Positions 5,029 to 6,154 of a stretch of DNA of 6,154 nucleotides are shown piece after piece. Source of the DNA: Acidocella sp. GTDB lineage: Bacteria; Pseudomonadota; Alphaproteobacteria; Acetobacterales; Acetobacteraceae. A program made the translations under genes and the position numbers. The notes under the pieces are model-generated. The model was not told the DNA's origin. It made no database searches and saw only the letters and a list, made by a program, of their open reading frames with translations. The stretch's first letter is position 1; every line of letters begins with the position of its first letter. The stretch lies in assembly GCA_029077775.1 (NCBI GenBank), contig JAQNCU010000187.1, forward strand, positions 1 to 6,154, written 5' to 3'.

Positions 5029-5674
5029 GTTTTACCTTCTTTGATGATTTTATTTTTTCATGAAAACATGATTTTACATTTTCCCACAGGCCCGCGACTT
5101 CCTCTGCGGCGGCGCTTTTAGGGGATAATTCCGGTGCAGTGCGTCCGCCTGTCATTGCCCCGGCATATGGCACTCGATCGGTGATGAAAGATTGCGCCAC
5201 CCTGCCATGTTGCGACAGCGCTGCGACCGTTTGCGCCGTGATGGTGGCCTGTGGCTTGGCCTGCGTAATGACGAATAGAAAAGGCTTCCCCGCATTCTTC
5301 ACCAGGGCGACGGTTTCCGACACCGCCCATAGATCAGCGGGGGAAGGTCGCACAGGAATTAACACCAAGTCGGCCAGATTCACAAGCGCTGCGCTTTGCG
5401 CGGAAATGGTAGGTGCCGTATCAATGAAGCAGTAGGCCGCGCCGCGCTCGGCCATGTTCGCCAGTCCATCAGCAAGGCGTGCAAATGGCATCTCGGCTCG
5501 TTGCGGCGTGTCCTGCTCTCGGCGTTCGTGCCATTGGCTCAGTGTGCCTTGCTCGTCTGTATCAATCAGCCATGCCGGGGCATCGCCGGAGCGCTCCGCC
5601 TCTACCGCAAGGTGCGCGGCAAGGGTAGTCTTACCACTGCCGCCTTTTTGCGAAGTGATGACAATTATTTTCAT
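5021..5674 (-). CDS. parA: ParA-type partition ATPase (type Ib)
   Basis: The 217-residue product is a small ParA/MinD-family ATPase that drives plasmid segregation over the nucleoid with a centromere-binding partner. It shows a deviant Walker A, KGGSGKTT (10-17), with the signature lysine at 10. It also has the LIDTDEQGT motif (36-44) and a Walker B-type CFIDTAP (82-88). It lacks the N-terminal DNA-binding domain of larger ParA proteins, and so fits type Ib, as in pTAR. The start codon lies inside a TTTTCATGAAAA palindrome. The C-terminus KSCFHEKIKSSKKVK is basic, and its coding DNA contains another copy of the same palindrome. No strong Shine-Dalgarno is visible, only AAGAAAG. It is the first gene of the parA-parB-repA operon. 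Confidence 0.92.
   Translation of the reverse strand: MKIIVITSQKGGSGKTTLAAHLAVEAERSGDAPAWLIDTDEQGTLSQWHERREQDTPQRAEMPFARLADGLANMAERGAAYCFIDTAPTISAQSAALVNLADLVLIPVRPSPADLWAVSETVALVKNAGKPFLFVITQAKPQATITAQTVAALSQHGRVAQSFITDRVPYAGAMTGGRTAPELSPKSAAAEEVAGLWENVKSCFHEKIKSSKKVKHG
5055..5069. repeat. Partition-type palindrome inside the parA 3' end
   Basis: A complete TTTTCATGAAAA (5055-5066) lies within parA, coding for the CFHE stretch close to the ParA C-terminus and about 27 bases before the parB start. It matches the promoter-region copies exactly. Confidence 0.6.
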
Positions 5675-5737
5675 GAAAAACTTTCTTAATGAAAAAATGA
5701 AAACATATTTTCATGAAAATAGCATTTTTCATGAAAA
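5668..5737. repeat. parS: TTTTCATGAAAA palindromes: putative parS and par operator
   Basis: Perfect 12-bp palindromes lie at 5668-5679 (over the parA start codon), 5708-5719 (extended to 14 bp) and 5726-5737, with ATGAAAA-type half-sites between at 5689-5703. In pTAR a repeat-rich region before parA serves both as centromere and autoregulatory operator, and this region is the obvious equivalent. The copies are seen directly; binding by the small ParB-like protein is inferred. Confidence 0.75.
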
Positions 5738-5744
5738 TAGTCAA
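5716..5744 (-). promoter_or_regulatory. Promoter of the parA-parB-repA operon
   Basis: On the minus strand a -35 box TTGACT (5744-5739) and a -10 box TATTTT (5721-5716) are separated by exactly 17 bases. One palindrome lies wholly within the spacer and the next overlaps the -10, so a bound repressor would block RNA polymerase. No other promoter is evident before parB or repA. Confidence 0.7.
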
Positions 5745-5774
5745 TCAATAAAAACAAGCTCATGGTGGTGCAAG

Positions 5775-5812
5775 GGGGTCGTCTCAGAAAACGGAATTTA
5801 AAGTACGTTAAG
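5775..5812 (+). mobile_element. Terminal inverted repeat of a Tn3-family element
   Basis: The 38-bp segment begins GGGGTCGTCTCAGAAAACGG and ends ACGTTAAG. This is the length and layout of Tn3-family terminal repeats: outer GGGG, a central CAGAAAACGGAA, and inner ACGCTAAG, here with one change. The GGGG end faces left, so the element extends rightward out of the window and the par operon belongs to the target plasmid. No transposase or resolvase is visible in the 340 bases that remain. The second end and the target duplication (one copy would be the bases at 5770-5774) lie outside. Confidence 0.8.
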
Positions 5813-5883
5813 TCGGTTGCCTGTTCCGTTGCGCCCGGACACGACGTAAGCCGGAACCGCCAAAAATTCCTTCATTAACCTAT

Positions 5884-5911
5884 TTGACAAATTCACCAAT
5901 TAGGTTATAAT
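5884..5911 (+). promoter_or_regulatory. Near-consensus promoter of mqsR with AACCT/AGGTT half-sites
   Basis: TTGACA (5884-5889) and TATAAT (5906-5911) are both perfect boxes, with a 16-base spacer. Inverted half-sites TAACCT (5876-5881) and AGGTTA (5902-5907) flank the -35 and overlap the -10. E. coli MqsA is known to repress its promoter at AACCT/AGGTT palindromes, so these are candidate antitoxin sites, although the 20-base separation is wider than in the E. coli operators. The -10 ends only 6 bases before the ATG. Confidence 0.8.
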
Positions 5912-5917
5912 TCCTGC

Positions 5918-6154
5918 ATGGAAAAAGGCACCCAACATTGCAAGCTGCCAGTGGTCAAAGCCTACGTAGAGGCCGGGCAAGTCAGGGCCACAGCAACCGC
6001 CTACAACGGTGCGCGTGAGATTGGGATTAACGACCTGGCCGGGATGTGCGCTGTTGTCTTGGCGCTCAGTCCCGCCGACTTTTACAAGAGCATGACCACC
6101 CATGCCGATCACACGGTTTGGCAGGACGTGTACCACGCCAAGACAGCAAGCGGT
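5918..6154 (+). CDS. mqsR: MqsR-type mRNA interferase toxin (3' end cut by window)
   Basis: The frame is open from ATG 5918 to the window end, giving 79 residues of a family that is about 98 long. MEKGTQHCKL, AGQVRATATA, DFYKSMTTHADHTVWQDVY and the spacing between them match E. coli MqsR closely. Lys57 and Gln69 correspond to the functional Lys56 and Gln68, shifted by a one-residue insertion near 38-41. MqsR is a RelE-fold ribonuclease that cleaves mRNA at GCU; MqsA neutralises it and is normally the next gene, which would lie just beyond the window. The missing end should hold the last strand and C-terminal residues. The gene lies inside the Tn3-family boundary, so it is probably a transposon passenger that stabilises the element. 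No good Shine-Dalgarno precedes the ATG. Confidence 0.93.
   Translation, partial: MEKGTQHCKLPVVKAYVEAGQVRATATAYNGAREIGINDLAGMCAVVLALSPADFYKSMTTHADHTVWQDVYHAKTASG

Noticed and set aside
5823..5857. Inverted GTTCCG/CGGAAC pair inside the transposon end as a res site
   Set aside because: Only a 6-bp pair with a 23-base gap is visible. A res site should have several resolvase-binding dyads and a neighbouring resolvase gene, and neither is seen.
5900..6136. Minus-strand frame of 78 codons over the right end
   Set aside because: It is the antisense shadow of mqsR, which has strong residue-level similarity to its family.

Overview
This window reads as backbone DNA of a small mobilizable plasmid from a Gram-negative bacterium, most likely a beta- or gammaproteobacterium. 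The evidence is an IncQ/RSF1010-type mobilization region, a replication-partition block laid out like that of the Agrobacterium plasmid pTAR, a KfrA-type protein, and the edge of a Tn3-family transposon. Family assignments come from recognising protein motifs by eye; no database search was possible. The ends of the window do not join, because both terminal genes are cut, so more of the plasmid lies outside.

Mobilization region (1-2120). A MOBQ relaxase gene, mobA, runs leftward from a GTG codon at 1471. The oriT lies just upstream (1508-1541) and carries an 8-bp hairpin plus a recognisable IncQ-type nic core. A divergent mobC-like gene runs rightward from 1650 behind a good sigma-70 promoter. 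Its product has an extra C-terminal domain resembling DUF5710. A 79-residue coiled-coil protein, resembling MbeD/MobD accessory proteins, is encoded inside mobA in another frame with its own Shine-Dalgarno. The first residues of a further leftward mob-type gene are cut by the window start.

Control region and origin (2123-3660). A kfrA-like gene converges on mobC with 2 bp between the stops. Its promoter is covered by GTTAYG boxes spaced on a helical register. About 850 bases without a convincing gene follow. They hold a cluster of small GC-rich hairpins, a perfect DnaA box, AT-rich tracts and five iterons just downstream of repA. This is the probable vegetative origin.

Replication and partition operon (3660-5744, leftward). 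The order is parA (small ParA ATPase), parB-like ribbon-helix-helix gene (8-bp overlap with parA), then repA (13-bp gap), apparently from one promoter. TTTTCATGAAAA palindromes fill that promoter and recur inside the 3' ends of parA and parB, so partition, replication and autoregulation are probably linked.

Transposon edge (5775-6154). A 38-bp Tn3-family terminal inverted repeat marks the boundary. To its right is an mqsR-like RNase toxin gene, cut by the window end, with a near-consensus promoter so close to the ATG that its transcript may be leaderless. The antitoxin gene would be expected just outside the window.
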